Positions 44,847 through 54,187 of a stretch of DNA of 64,000 nt are shown here, one piece after another. Both the position numbers and the translations under genes were made by a program. Every line of letters starts with the position of its first letter. Within the stretch, counting starts at the first letter, position 1. The DNA is from Paludicola sp. MB14-C6 (GTDB lineage Bacteria > Bacillota > Clostridia > Oscillospirales > Ruminococcaceae). The stretch covers positions 1,302,001-1,366,000 of the forward strand of contig NZ_CP133133.1 in the NCBI RefSeq assembly GCF_030908625.1, written 5' to 3'. The notes below the pieces were generated by a model. That model was given only the letters and a program-made list of their open reading frames with translations. It was not told the DNA's origin and did not search any database.

Positions 44847-45751
44847 TGTCAGCTTCAGCTACAGCACGAATCATCTTAGAAGTCGTATCGACCGTTACTG
44901 ATAAAGAAAAAAGGCAAAAAATATATTATATTTGCTTAATCCCACTTGGATTGATTTGCATATTCTTCGCTGCTACATTTATCTCACCGGAGGAGGATAC
45001 AAAGTTATATACTGCTGCTATTCAATCGGTCAAGACAAAGTACGATATACCAAACTCAATTGATTGTAAGTTAATTCGAAGTATTTACCTTCTTTCAAAT
45101 GAGTCTTCTTCAACTGCTAATCAAAATGATATAGCTTCTTTTATAGAAAACTATTTTATAAAAGAGAAACAATATGCTGATCAAGAAGACAATAAAACAG
45201 GTACAGTGTTCTTAGAGCATAACGAAATACTGGAGCGACTGAAAGACAAGCCATTTTCTCTTCCAGAAGATACAATTGACGTACTCACTTTAATTTATAA
45301 GTCTAATAGTGATTTATTTTATGAAGGTAAGTTCCCATTTCCTTGCGATGGTGAGATTGGGTGTGCTTATGGCCAACGTATTCATCCGATTACAGGCAAG
45401 CCAGAATTTCATACTGGTGTTGATATTTGTGGTGAATGGCATAGACCTATTAAAACAATAGCAGACGGTAAGGTAGTTCAAGTAAACAATGCAAAGAGCG
45501 GATATGGTAACTTCATTATGATTGAACATGAAATTGATGGAGAAAAATTCTATAGCTTCTATGCTCACCTTTCTCAAACACTAGTAAATAAAAGTGATAC
45601 TGTTATGCAAGGGCAACAAATTGGTGTTGAAGGTGGCTCGGCATCCGATAGTAATCCCGGTACTTCTACTGGTCATCATTTACATTTTGAAATTAGAAAA
45701 AGTCCAAAGTTCGGAGATACAATTGATCCAGCAATTTATTTATTAAAGTAA
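44846..45751 (+). CDS. Membrane-anchored M23 peptidase of the conjugation system
   Basis: 301 residues. One membrane helix at about 28-48 anchors the protein; a spacer domain follows. The LytM/M23 domain has HTGVDI and HHLHFEIR, the Zn-binding His/Asp set, and GCAYGQRIHPITG before them. M23 enzymes cut peptidoglycan cross-bridges; in ICEs they open the wall for the mating channel, the role of VirB1 or CwlT elsewhere. It is coupled to virB4 by a TAATG overlap. Confidence 0.9.
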   Translation: MSASATARIILEVVSTVTDKEKRQKIYYICLIPLGLICIFFAATFISPEEDTKLYTAAIQSVKTKYDIPNSIDCKLIRSIYLLSNESSSTANQNDIASFIENYFIKEKQYADQEDNKTGTVFLEHNEILERLKDKPFSLPEDTIDVLTLIYKSNSDLFYEGKFPFPCDGEIGCAYGQRIHPITGKPEFHTGVDICGEWHRPIKTIADGKVVQVNNAKSGYGNFIMIEHEIDGEKFYSFYAHLSQTLVNKSDTVMQGQQIGVEGGSASDSNPGTSTGHHLHFEIRKSPKFGDTIDPAIYLLK

Positions 45752-45807
45752 AAGAAAGTATACAGTTGGAACAATTGTTTATTATTGATAGAATTGAGGT
45801 GGATTTA

Positions 45808-46140
45808 ATGGAAACTTCTGAATTAAGAAAATCGGCTTTACTATATAAAGAAACTCTTGCAGATTTAGTGCTACATCAAAAAATTAAATTATCAGATATA
45901 CCTTTTAAAATTCGTAAGCGTTGCAGAGTGTTTTACATATATGCGAAACGGGTTTCTCGCTATAATCCAAAGGAGTACCTTGATTTTATAAGACTCGTCT
46001 TTTCTGATTATGATAAGTTGTTAAAAAAGGAAAAGGAAGTTTTATATGATATAGTTGACACAATAATGGAGTGGGATAAAGATGTTCTTATCAAAAACGA
46101 AATACAACCACCTAAAGACTACCAATCAAGATATCGTTAA
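45808..46140 (+). CDS. Hypothetical protein at the end of the transfer operon
   Basis: 110 residues, helical and charged (ALLYKETLADLVLHQKIKLSD, then FYIYAKRVSRYNPKEYLD). I prefer ATG 45808, preceded by GAGGTGG, over a TTG at 45766 which lacks a good site. No family recognised. It is followed by remains of an IS3-type element. Confidence 0.6.
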   Translation: METSELRKSALLYKETLADLVLHQKIKLSDIPFKIRKRCRVFYIYAKRVSRYNPKEYLDFIRLVFSDYDKLLKKEKEVLYDIVDTIMEWDKDVLIKNEIQPPKDYQSRYR

Positions 46141-46155
46141 GCTTCTTGCAACAAT

Positions 46156-46290
46156 CGAAGAATCAAGCTAAAACTAAATGGCTTGACACCTGCTAAACAC
46201 AGATACCAAGCCATTCAAGTTGCATAATTATTGAATTGTACAAAATTAAACAAAAACTTTGTCTAACTTTTTGGGTCCACTTCATTGTTG
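46156..46290 (+). pseudogene. Remnant of an IS3-family (IS150-group) element: C-terminus of orfB and right end
   Basis: Codons 46156-46227 read RRIKLKLNGLTPAKHRYQAI and end QVA*, the classical C-terminus of IS150-type transposases. After it, TTTGTCTAACTTTTTGGGTC (about 46259-46278) resembles the terminal repeat of such elements. The rest of the transposase is missing. The remaining bases to 46441 show no gene that I can support. Confidence 0.75.
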
Positions 46291-46441
46291 GCCAGCTTGG
46301 TTTTATAGCATCAACCTATTACAACAAAGGATACGGCAGCGTGTTAATGCTACAACTGATTTTTTATGTAAGCCAAACTCTTTAAGCTTTTCGCTGCGAA
46401 TAATGTTATCCCCCGCTGTATAAAATTATTATTTGGTTTTT

Positions 46442-47470
46442 TTAGTTAATGTAATCTTTTATTAGCTCAAATGTGTTTTTTACACCTAATTTATGAGAAC
46501 GCTCATAACCATGTGAAGCATAAACGCCGGGACCGATTAAGCAATGTTTTATATCATGTCCTGCGTTTAGCGCAACATCTGCATCAGAGCCATAGAAAGG
46601 ATAAACATCAACTGCATAGTCAATATTATTATCTTTTGCGGTTTTTATTAGTGCTGTTGTAACTTCATAATTAGATGGACCATGGCTGTCTTTTGCACAG
46701 ATCGATACTTTTTTCTCATCACATTCAAGATAGTCACCAACACAACCCATGTCTACTCCAAGAATTTCTGTAACACAATTTGGAATTGATGAAGCACCGC
46801 CGTGCCCAACCTCCTCGTATACGGTAATGTGAATGTATACCTTACGATCAGGAATAATTTTTTCATCTTTTAAATATTTTGCATATCCTAGCAATATAGC
46901 CACACTTAGCTTGTCATCTAAAAATCGGCTTTTTATATATCCATTTGGGGTTATTGTTGTTTTGGGGTCAAAACAAACATAGTCTCCAACATTAATTCCA
47001 AGTTTTTGAGTATCTTCTTTTGACTTTACATCTTCATCAATAACAATTTCCATAGTATCAAATGTTCTATCTTGAGTTGAATACTCTTTATTTACGTGAA
47101 CAGAAGCGCTGTCCATTTGAAGAGTTCCGCTAAAAGTTCCACCAAAACGTCCTACAATTGTACAGTTTTCAGCCTCGGTATTTTGTGCTTGTAATCCACC
47201 AATTGGGGAAATTCTGAGTCTTCCGTTTGACTTTATTTCTTTTACCATACCGCCTAGTGTATCTACATGGGCAGTCATTAGTAATGCGCTACTTTCATCT
47301 TTTCCGCCTAAATCACAGATTACCCCACCTTTTGTTGTAAGAACAGGAGAATAACCCATTTCAGTTAACGTATTTACTACATGCTCACTTACCTCTTTTG
47401 TAAATCCTGATGGAGAATTAATTGCTGTAAGCTTTTTAAGCTTTTCAATTATATAATTTGTATAATCCAT
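46442..47470 (-). CDS. M42-family-like metallopeptidase (cargo)
   Basis: 342 residues. Metal-site motifs typical of M42/M20-type aminopeptidases are seen: AHVDTLG, RFLDDKLSVAILLG, YEEVGHGG, and YASHGYERSH at the end. These are cytoplasmic cobalt/zinc aminopeptidases acting on short peptides or acylated amino acids. It is on the opposite strand from the conjugation genes and follows an IS remnant, so it is probably inserted cargo. Ribosome site GAGGTG lies upstream on the minus strand. Confidence 0.85.
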   Translation of the reverse strand: MDYTNYIIEKLKKLTAINSPSGFTKEVSEHVVNTLTEMGYSPVLTTKGGVICDLGGKDESSALLMTAHVDTLGGMVKEIKSNGRLRISPIGGLQAQNTEAENCTIVGRFGGTFSGTLQMDSASVHVNKEYSTQDRTFDTMEIVIDEDVKSKEDTQKLGINVGDYVCFDPKTTITPNGYIKSRFLDDKLSVAILLGYAKYLKDEKIIPDRKVYIHITVYEEVGHGGASSIPNCVTEILGVDMGCVGDYLECDEKKVSICAKDSHGPSNYEVTTALIKTAKDNNIDYAVDVYPFYGSDADVALNAGHDIKHCLIGPGVYASHGYERSHKLGVKNTFELIKDYIN

Positions 47471-47591
47471 TATTACACCTCACGTTAATTTTTTGTTCTT
47501 ATTTTACCACATACAAATAAACTTATCTATAAAAATGAAAAGCAATTAGTTTTATTAAACTAATCTCTCAGCTTGTAAGGAGGAATTTTAA

Positions 47592-48617
47592 TTGATTGCA
47601 TTTATTACTACACCAGAAATGGTAACTATGTTAACACAAAACATAGACGAAACATATGAATTAGTACCGGATATGATGGATATTAGAGCTGTGGTAAGCA
47701 GATTTAAGAATATCCGTCACTATTCCAACATTATTATTGATTTAAATGTACTAGAGAACAGTGACGATGAAATCACATCACAATTGTACTTATTAAAAGC
47801 TATGAATGACACTAATATTATTATCATAGCTCAAGGAAAATCACATGGTAATACCCTATTAAGCGAGCTCGTTAAAAATGGTTTTTACAACTTTGTTTTG
47901 TCATATGATGAAAAACATATGCTACAGGAATTTAATGAGTGTTTAAATCATATATGCTTTGATAAGGTAAAACAATATGTTATTGAGGAACCGCAGCAAC
48001 AGAAAAAAGGAATATTCACTAAAAAGAAAACCACACCAGTTGTAAAACAAGTTACTACAATTGGCGTGGTTGGGGTTTTACCTCGAATTGGCACAACTAC
48101 ACAAGCTATTAGAATAGTTAAATCACTCATTAACAGTAATATTCATTCGTGTTATGTTGAGCGTAACCAAAGTAATCATATTTCTTTTATCAGTAACGTG
48201 TTCTCAGAAGCTTGCGAGGAACAGCCTGGTTTAGTAACATATAAAAATGTTCCTATGTATTACGAAGATCCTACTAATTCTGATTCATATGAATATATCA
48301 TTTATGATTATGGCGCAGTTTCGGAAGAGGTTTTACAAAAGCTATCTACTTGTGATATAAAAATAATTGGTGCCGGCACAACAGCTTGGGAAATGACAGC
48401 ACTCGCTCCGTTACTTAATCAATATGATAATTCTTTTTATCTTTTCTCATTCACTGACAAAAAAGAGGAACAAGACTTACTTGACTTTATGGAAAGTAAC
48501 TGGACTTCATCCTTTATCTGTGAGTTTGTTCCGGATATGTTTTCAGATCTATCTGATGACGAAAAAAAAATCTATCATAAGTTAATTCAGACGGCGAAAA
48601 AAATTACGCTGATATAG
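47592..48617 (+). CDS. CpaE/TadZ-like protein with degenerate P-loop
   Basis: 341 residues. Residues about 1-125 look like a receiver-type N-terminal domain, as in CpaE/TadZ (YSNIIIDLNVL, then NIIIIAQGKSHG). The ATPase part starts about 155 with GVVGVLPRIGTTTQA, where the canonical KGGxGKT is lost, so it may bind but not hydrolyse nucleotide. TadZ localises the pilus machine. GTAAGGAGG precedes a TTG start. It lies apart from the main tad genes, separated by a protease cargo. Confidence 0.75.
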   Translation: MIAFITTPEMVTMLTQNIDETYELVPDMMDIRAVVSRFKNIRHYSNIIIDLNVLENSDDEITSQLYLLKAMNDTNIIIIAQGKSHGNTLLSELVKNGFYNFVLSYDEKHMLQEFNECLNHICFDKVKQYVIEEPQQQKKGIFTKKKTTPVVKQVTTIGVVGVLPRIGTTTQAIRIVKSLINSNIHSCYVERNQSNHISFISNVFSEACEEQPGLVTYKNVPMYYEDPTNSDSYEYIIYDYGAVSEEVLQKLSTCDIKIIGAGTTAWEMTALAPLLNQYDNSFYLFSFTDKKEEQDLLDFMESNWTSSFICEFVPDMFSDLSDDEKKIYHKLIQTAKKITLI

Positions 48618-48634
48618 CTAGTATGACTTTGAAT

Positions 48635-48672
48635 AAATAACTTCGCGACATAATGTCGTGAAGTTATTTATT
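48635..48672 (+). terminator. Terminator hairpin, copy 1 of a shared core
   Basis: A 17-bp stem (48635-48651 with 48653-48669, one G-U pair) with core ACTTCGCGACAT-A-ATGTCGTGAAGT. The same core, in slightly different context, occurs at 50608-50646. Confidence 0.85.
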
Positions 48673-48827
48673 ATATTGTAATTACACCACAATTGGGATT
48701 TTATAGATTATAAAATAACAATATTTATTAATTGATTTTAGTAAATTTAAGTGTTAAAATGTCCAAGATATCACTTGCAAAATAATTTAATTAAATTTTT
48801 GTAAATAATTATTAGGAGAAGATAAAA

Positions 48828-50009
48828 ATGAAAAAAGCAAAAAAGATATTATCACTTGTGTTAGTTTTGTTAATATTGGTGTCTGTAAATAATTCTGTAT
48901 TTGCTGCAAATGAAACTATAATAACGGAACAGGAATTAAAAAATGCATGTGAAAAATATGCCCAAGTTTGGATTAATGGTATGAAAGAGGATAAGTCTAG
49001 CTACTATTCTGTTAAAGAAAGTATTGAAGTTACCGATATTAATGATATGCCATATGGATATTGCGTCGTTATGCAAAAAGATGGAGTTCAAAATGGATAT
49101 GTGATGGTTAATCCATATAATATTAACAACTATGTATCTGAATATGCTTTAACAGGTGAAGGTTTATATAATTCTATTGAAAAATCCAATGATAAACAAA
49201 CAAATTCTAATACAAATTTAGTGAGAAATTATTTAACTAAAGGTTTTATAAAGAAACAAAAAAAACTGGTTAAAATTGGTGATTTTGAATATGTAACAGA
49301 AAATAATGATATATTTAGTAAATCATATTTAAGTGAACATGGGGAAGTTTCTAAACAAGAATTAAAAAGTGAGTTTAGAAGTTTAAAAGAATCATCCTAT
49401 ACTGACGCTAGTTATGTTAATGTATTTAAAGCAATTATTGATGCAGCTTCTGTTGGAACTCAGTCCTCAGATCGATATGCTGTAAAAGGTTATGATATTA
49501 GGCTTTTTGGTAGTAATGATATAAATAGCAGTAGTGGTAAATATAATTGTGGTTGTTTAGCAGCTTCAAATATTATGTATTACTATAAAATGTCCAGAGG
49601 AAAAGGTAATCTGCTAGTTGATTCTAATCTATATAGAACATACGAACAATTATGGACTAAAATGAATGTGTATTGGAATTCAAATTCAAAAGAGTATTCG
49701 GTTAACGTAGATAACGCTATTAGTGGTATTAAAAGTTATGTAAAATCTAGAGGATATAATTGTATAACAAAAAGAGTAGATAATTGGAATGGTATAAAGC
49801 AAGAAATTAATGCCAATAAACCTTTGTACTGGAGATTTACAGCAGCAGAAAATGCGGGTCATGCTGTATATGCTGCTGGATATGTTGCTAATACAAGTGG
49901 TAAACAATATATTCGTGTTGCAGATGGATGGAATACATATTATAGATTCTTTAGATATAGTGATGCAACGTACGAAAGTAGATTTGGATATTCAATTTCT
50001 GTTAGTTAG
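48828..50009 (+). CDS. Secreted papain-fold cysteine peptidase (C39/C10-like)
   Basis: 393 residues. A signal peptide spans residues 1-26 (cut after VFAA). The pro-region (about 27-200) includes GYVMVNPYNINNYVSEY, reminiscent of C10/streptopain-type propeptides. The catalytic domain shows C241 in NCGCLAASNIMYYY, H345 in NAGHAVYAAGY and D366 in VADGWNTYY, a Cys-His-Asp triad. It is exported and probably self-processed. The gene with its small neighbour is bounded on both sides by hairpins with the same core. Substrate unknown: nutrition, host interaction or bacterial competition are all possible. Confidence 0.78.
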   Translation: MKKAKKILSLVLVLLILVSVNNSVFAANETIITEQELKNACEKYAQVWINGMKEDKSSYYSVKESIEVTDINDMPYGYCVVMQKDGVQNGYVMVNPYNINNYVSEYALTGEGLYNSIEKSNDKQTNSNTNLVRNYLTKGFIKKQKKLVKIGDFEYVTENNDIFSKSYLSEHGEVSKQELKSEFRSLKESSYTDASYVNVFKAIIDAASVGTQSSDRYAVKGYDIRLFGSNDINSSSGKYNCGCLAASNIMYYYKMSRGKGNLLVDSNLYRTYEQLWTKMNVYWNSNSKEYSVNVDNAISGIKSYVKSRGYNCITKRVDNWNGIKQEINANKPLYWRFTAAENAGHAVYAAGYVANTSGKQYIRVADGWNTYYRFFRYSDATYESRFGYSISVS

Positions 50010-50020
50010 GAGCTTAAAAG

Positions 50021-50491
50021 ATGAAAACTAAAAGATTACTTGTAGTTTTAGTTTTATTGTTAGTTGTGTTAATATGTATATTATATATTATATTTCCAAT
50101 ATTCGCTGGCTATCAATCACTTGAAAATATAGATCAATACTATAAAAAATTCAATCCAAGTAAAATTGATGTTATCTATGTTTCCAATGATAAACAAGGT
50201 TCACGTAGTATTGTAGATGAATTTGTAATTAGTCAGTGGAGAGAAGAGTTAAGTAATCTAAAATTTAAAAAATCTCACTTGCAAATTAGGAACAAACTAC
50301 AATATAAAGATATCAACTCAGTTATTGAAATTCACACCACTGATGGACTTAGTTTTATATATAATATGAATAATATATATAATGGTTTTCAATATAAAAC
50401 AAATAAAAATATAGATAAGCTTTATAATAATACATATATAGTAGCTAAAAATATATTGAATAAACCTGTTGAATCAGATGGAAATGATTAG
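50021..50491 (+). CDS. Membrane-anchored protein downstream of the secreted protease
   Basis: 156 residues. One N-terminal membrane helix (about 5-30) is followed by an extracytoplasmic domain of mixed alpha/beta type (SKIDVIYVSNDKQGSR, QYKDINSVIEIHTTDG). TTAGGAG overlaps the protease stop, so the two genes are co-transcribed. Protease partners in this position are often inhibitors or immunity/processing factors; that is inference. No family recognised. Confidence 0.68.
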   Translation: MKTKRLLVVLVLLLVVLICILYIIFPIFAGYQSLENIDQYYKKFNPSKIDVIYVSNDKQGSRSIVDEFVISQWREELSNLKFKKSHLQIRNKLQYKDINSVIEIHTTDGLSFIYNMNNIYNGFQYKTNKNIDKLYNNTYIVAKNILNKPVESDGND

Positions 50492-50607
50492 AAATAAATA
50501 AGTATTAGTTCAACTAACTTATGTAATATGGATAAAAAGCTTTTATTTCTTTAAATAATATTCTAAATATGTTTATAATGTTTAAAATGGAAGATAGTTA
50601 ATAGATA

Positions 50608-50646
50608 AAAAAGAACTTCACGACATAATGTCGTGAAGTTCTTTTT
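50608..50646 (+). terminator. Terminator hairpin, copy 2 of a shared core
   Basis: A perfect 19-bp stem (50608-50626 with 50628-50646) with a single-base loop, ending TTTTT. Core ACTTCACGACAT-A-ATGTCGTGAAGT as at 48635. Flanking gene-free DNA (50492-50607) shows nothing else I can support. Confidence 0.88.
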
Positions 50647-50759
50647 ATACCAAAATTATTAAGGAATGTTACTATAAACAGAAAAGAAAATCAGTCATTA
50701 AAACATAAACAAACCTAGTAAAGTACTGTATTTATCATTAATCTATTTGCGCAAAAAGC

Positions 50760-50788
50760 TTGAAATATTCCCTAAAATATGGTACAAT
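50760..50788 (+). promoter_or_regulatory. Promoter of the surface-protein/Tad operon
   Basis: TTGAAA (50760-50765), 17 bases, TACAAT (50783-50788), with an extended TGG before the -10. It lies 38 bases before the first gene of the long pilus/surface operon. Confidence 0.8.
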
Positions 50789-50826
50789 AAATACATAGAA
50801 AGAGACAGGAAAGGAGTTAAGACATA

Positions 50827-51576
50827 ATGACAAAAATAAGAGATTTCTTTAAAAATAAACGCAATATTGTAATTGTACTAACCGTTGGAGTAGCAATTAT
50901 TGTTATAACCACAACTACTATATTGATAAATAAACAAAATAAACCTGTTGCGGCAGCACAAGCTCCTTCATCAGATGAAACATCAAGCGTTACCGTAAAT
51001 GTTCCAGATATAAAGGATGATACTTCATCTAGTGAGGTAAGTTCTCAAACATCATCTGAAAGCCTTAAAGTAGACGGTGAAGTATCATCCAAAGCAAATA
51101 CATCATCCGCCAAAATAACGGTATCAGCACCGCCAAAAGCATCATCCACTAGTAAACCTACCCCTCCGCCTCCAAGCAAGCCAAAACCTCCAGTATCATC
51201 AACATCGACACCACCCCCAACGCATGAAGTTGAACCAGTTACACCTCCAGTAAATCCCGACCCAAATGGACCTCAGCATGGAGATACGATGAAGTCGTTA
51301 ATAGATGGTAGAACATTATACTATCATGTTGGACTAGAAAATTGGATAACAGAGCCTATGTGGGAACTTTGGAGCAATTATCCTAATGCAAAAAAAATAA
51401 TGATTACAGATACTAGATGGGAAGTTGATACGTCATTTTTAACCGAGGGTGAGAAAATTTACAAAAAAAGTAGTGGAACATATGTGATTTGGTGTACTGT
51501 TCAAAAATGTTGGATTGTAGAGAAATCATATAACTACAATACACATACAGGCAATGACCACGGACAACCTAGATAA
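50827..51576 (+). CDS. Membrane-anchored Ser/Pro-rich surface protein
   Basis: 249 residues. Cytoplasmic basic start, membrane helix at about 15-36, then a Ser/Thr/Pro-rich stalk (KPTPPPPSKPKPP region, about 95-150), and a C-terminal folded domain with several Trp and two Cys (CTVQKC). This is a stalk-and-head layout like wall-spanning proteins. AAAGGAG precedes the ATG. First gene of the pilus/surface operon. No family recognised. Confidence 0.65.
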   Translation: MTKIRDFFKNKRNIVIVLTVGVAIIVITTTTILINKQNKPVAAAQAPSSDETSSVTVNVPDIKDDTSSSEVSSQTSSESLKVDGEVSSKANTSSAKITVSAPPKASSTSKPTPPPPSKPKPPVSSTSTPPPTHEVEPVTPPVNPDPNGPQHGDTMKSLIDGRTLYYHVGLENWITEPMWELWSNYPNAKKIMITDTRWEVDTSFLTEGEKIYKKSSGTYVIWCTVQKCWIVEKSYNYNTHTGNDHGQPR

Positions 51577-51583
51577 TATATAG

Positions 51584-51616
51584 AGAAGTATGATTGATTT
51601 CATACTTCTTTTTTAT
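51584..51616 (+). terminator. Terminator-like hairpin inside the operon
   Basis: AGAAGTATGA (51584-51593) pairs with TCATACTTCT (51600-51609), followed by a T-run. The next ribosome site starts about 14 bases after it. Confidence 0.8.
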
Positions 51617-51640
51617 TCTAAAGAAAGGATAAAATGCATA

Positions 51641-53554
51641 ATGCAAAGATTAAGAAAGTTAATTTTCAGCTTATTTATAGTTATTTTTGTCACTCTACAA
51701 GGCATAACCGTATTTGCGTATAATCAACCGAGTGCAAATAGCTATGATTTTGAATGTTCTCATATTGAACTCCTCACTGATACCATACGTGAAGAAAATG
51801 TATTTAAAGTTAAGGCAGTATTTAACTACTACGCAGTGAATAACGGTTATTGGTATCAACCGCCAGATATATGGGTAACATGTTCAGATTGTGGCGGTAG
51901 TGGTAATAAACAATGTCCTAACTGTGGAGGTAGTGGTGGTACATATCAACCAGTTGATATTCCATGTAATGCACCAGGGCAACCACGTTGTCAATCAAGT
52001 TGTGACGGATGGGATTATGAATGTTCTATATGTCATCATATTCAAACATCAGATTGTGGAGAAAGAAATTATTGCGCACACGTGTACACTGCACATCAAA
52101 TAAGAGTCCGTAAATGTTCTTGTGAAACAGGAGAAACCGAGAACGTATGGTTCCCATGTCCCTCTTGTAATGGCGGTGGAACAATTACTTGCCCTAGTTG
52201 TGGTGGAAGTGGAGGACATTATGAAACTCCACCAATGCAATGGATACCACCTACTCGTCCATCAACAGGAACTACTAAAATTGATTTCTTAATTGATGGA
52301 AAAGTGCAATGCACCAAAGACGTTGAAATTCAAATAAACAAAGAAAATGTAAGCTCTTCGTGGGAAGTTTGGGGAACAATAAACGTTGAAGCTGAACTAA
52401 ATGCAGGTGAAAATATAGGCACAAAAAACGTAGAAGCTCGTATCAACTGGGACTATAGAAATAGAGAAATAAATGCAAACAATAATAGCAAAAGTACAAG
52501 TATCAATGTAATACCGGCAACTAATTTAAAGATTGAAATGATGGAACCAAACGCACCGTATCGAACCGATACGGATGTTATTACAACATATCGTATCATA
52601 AACCAAGATGATATTGGTGCACTCAATATTCGTCCTAAACACAATTTAACAGCAATATTTAAAACCCTCAATTCTACTACGAATGAACTAATTTCAAAAA
52701 GTAAGGTTGAGGGCATTGTTATACCTATGCAAGGTACGAATATTGTTTACTTTAAGTGGCACGTACCGAAGGACTATCAAGAAGATAATATCAAACTGCA
52801 ATGCGAAATTAACACAAGCAAAGGAGTAAATGAAACAAATTATAATGATAATGTTGTCATTGGTACAAATGAGGTACAGAAAACTTTTGTAATGGATACA
52901 CCCGATACAGTATTTGAAAGTCGCCCTTATTGGTTTAGTCCACCAAATGGAAATGAAAAAGTTGATACATTAGCCAAAACAGAAATTAACAATGCCAGTT
53001 GGGAAGTCTGGAAATGGGACAATAAAACTGCTTGGTATAGAAAAGAAACATATGGGTTATCAGTGAACACTGAGCAGAAGATTACTCCTAATGAAAACTG
53101 TCCCTCAAAGCAATTGCTAGCTAAAGATATATGGCAAATACGATCGGGATATGGATTCAGCTTAAATGTGCAGACAAGCATGACTTATCATAAAGAAACA
53201 AAAATGCCTAGTACTAATGCATTTACTTCAATACAACATGCAAATGCATATTTTCCGGAGTATAAATATAATAACGGTCATGGAAGATATCGAACGCTAG
53301 AACAAACAAATCAAAATAAATTTGAATTTTACACCAATGAAAATACCATTACAAATACGGGAACCAAAGACTATAAGCGAGTCCATTTTACACCGCTATG
53401 GTACCCTGATGGAGAATACATTATAAAGATATATATATACGATTGTTGGACACCTTTAGGAATGTTGAGCATGACATCCAATACAAATCCAATTCAGATT
53501 AAAGGTAATATGTATGACGATTGGTATATAAGTCATTCAAAACAAATACCCTAA
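51641..53554 (+). CDS. Secreted protein with DnaJ-like cysteine repeats and beta-rich domains
   Basis: 637 residues from ATG 51641; AAAGGA lies upstream, and the frame is open from 51590. A signal peptide spans about 1-26 (ITVFA|Y). Residues about 83-205 contain CxxCxGxG-type motifs, CSDCGGSGNKQCPNCGGSGG and CPSCNGGGTITCPSCGGSGG, as in the DnaJ zinc-binding domain, plus further Cys pairs. The rest looks like CARDB/Ig-like beta domains. A DnaJ-type zinc domain on an exported protein is unusual. Position in the Tad operon suggests a pilus-associated surface protein; this is inference. Confidence 0.68.
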   Translation: MQRLRKLIFSLFIVIFVTLQGITVFAYNQPSANSYDFECSHIELLTDTIREENVFKVKAVFNYYAVNNGYWYQPPDIWVTCSDCGGSGNKQCPNCGGSGGTYQPVDIPCNAPGQPRCQSSCDGWDYECSICHHIQTSDCGERNYCAHVYTAHQIRVRKCSCETGETENVWFPCPSCNGGGTITCPSCGGSGGHYETPPMQWIPPTRPSTGTTKIDFLIDGKVQCTKDVEIQINKENVSSSWEVWGTINVEAELNAGENIGTKNVEARINWDYRNREINANNNSKSTSINVIPATNLKIEMMEPNAPYRTDTDVITTYRIINQDDIGALNIRPKHNLTAIFKTLNSTTNELISKSKVEGIVIPMQGTNIVYFKWHVPKDYQEDNIKLQCEINTSKGVNETNYNDNVVIGTNEVQKTFVMDTPDTVFESRPYWFSPPNGNEKVDTLAKTEINNASWEVWKWDNKTAWYRKETYGLSVNTEQKITPNENCPSKQLLAKDIWQIRSGYGFSLNVQTSMTYHKETKMPSTNAFTSIQHANAYFPEYKYNNGHGRYRTLEQTNQNKFEFYTNENTITNTGTKDYKRVHFTPLWYPDGEYIIKIYIYDCWTPLGMLSMTSNTNPIQIKGNMYDDWYISHSKQIP

Positions 53555-53583
53555 ATAGCTAGAACTTCAATATTTAATATTAA

Positions 53584-53619
53584 CAGTAAGATCACCTAAC
53601 GGTAACTTACTGCTTTTTT
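53584..53619 (+). terminator. Terminator-like hairpin inside the operon
   Basis: CAGTAAG (53584-53590) pairs with CTTACTG (53606-53612), followed by CTTTTTTA. The next gene's ribosome site GTGAGGTGAG follows within 20 bases. Confidence 0.75.
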
Positions 53620-53643
53620 ATTTGCTGAAAGTGAGGTGAGAAA

Positions 53644-54168
53644 TTGAAACAGCAAGGAAAACCAAGTAAGAAAAAATACATATGGATTGTGATTATCCTA
53701 ATGTTAATCTTACTTTTCATTCTTTTATTATCAAACTGTGGTAATAAAAAGAATGGCACATTAGTGAATTGCCCTACACCAAGCGCAGTTGTGGAAGAAG
53801 GTGAAATTGAGCGCAAATCGGTTGAAGAAATTAAGAATGAGTTGCAAACTCAAGTTGATAAAAGCATGATCAGCATGAGGTTTAATGCAACACCATCAAA
53901 AGACGCAGACGGTTTTTATAATCTTATGATTGAATGCACAAGTAAAAACACAAACAATTATATTGTCGAGATTACAAAAGCCGATACAGGCGAGCTTTTG
54001 TGGAAATCCCCAATGATGAAGCCAAATCATCATATCAAAAAAGCAAAGCTTCAAGCCCAACTACCACCGGGTATTGAAACAAGGTGCAAAGTCATTTATC
54101 ATGGGTATAACCCTAATACCAATGATTATTTAGGTTTTGTACCTTGGCAAATTACAATGTATTCTTAA
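53644..54168 (+). CDS. Membrane-anchored extracytoplasmic protein, unknown
   Basis: 174 residues. A basic start, membrane helix at about 12-30 ending LLSNC, then an extracytoplasmic beta-rich domain (FYNLMIECTSKNTNNYIVEI). The cysteine after the helix is not in a perfect lipobox, so a lipoprotein is possible but unsure. Start TTG at 53644 with GAGGTGAG upstream. Member of the Tad-linked operon. Confidence 0.62.
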   Translation: MKQQGKPSKKKYIWIVIILMLILLFILLLSNCGNKKNGTLVNCPTPSAVVEEGEIERKSVEEIKNELQTQVDKSMISMRFNATPSKDADGFYNLMIECTSKNTNNYIVEITKADTGELLWKSPMMKPNHHIKKAKLQAQLPPGIETRCKVIYHGYNPNTNDYLGFVPWQITMYS

Positions 54169-54187
54169 TATGAAAGGAAAGACAGAA

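Noticed and set aside
46291..46441. Possible gene or hairpin in the gap before the M42 peptidase
   Set aside because: No ORF with a ribosome site and no clear stem with a T-run; probably decayed IS and junction DNA.
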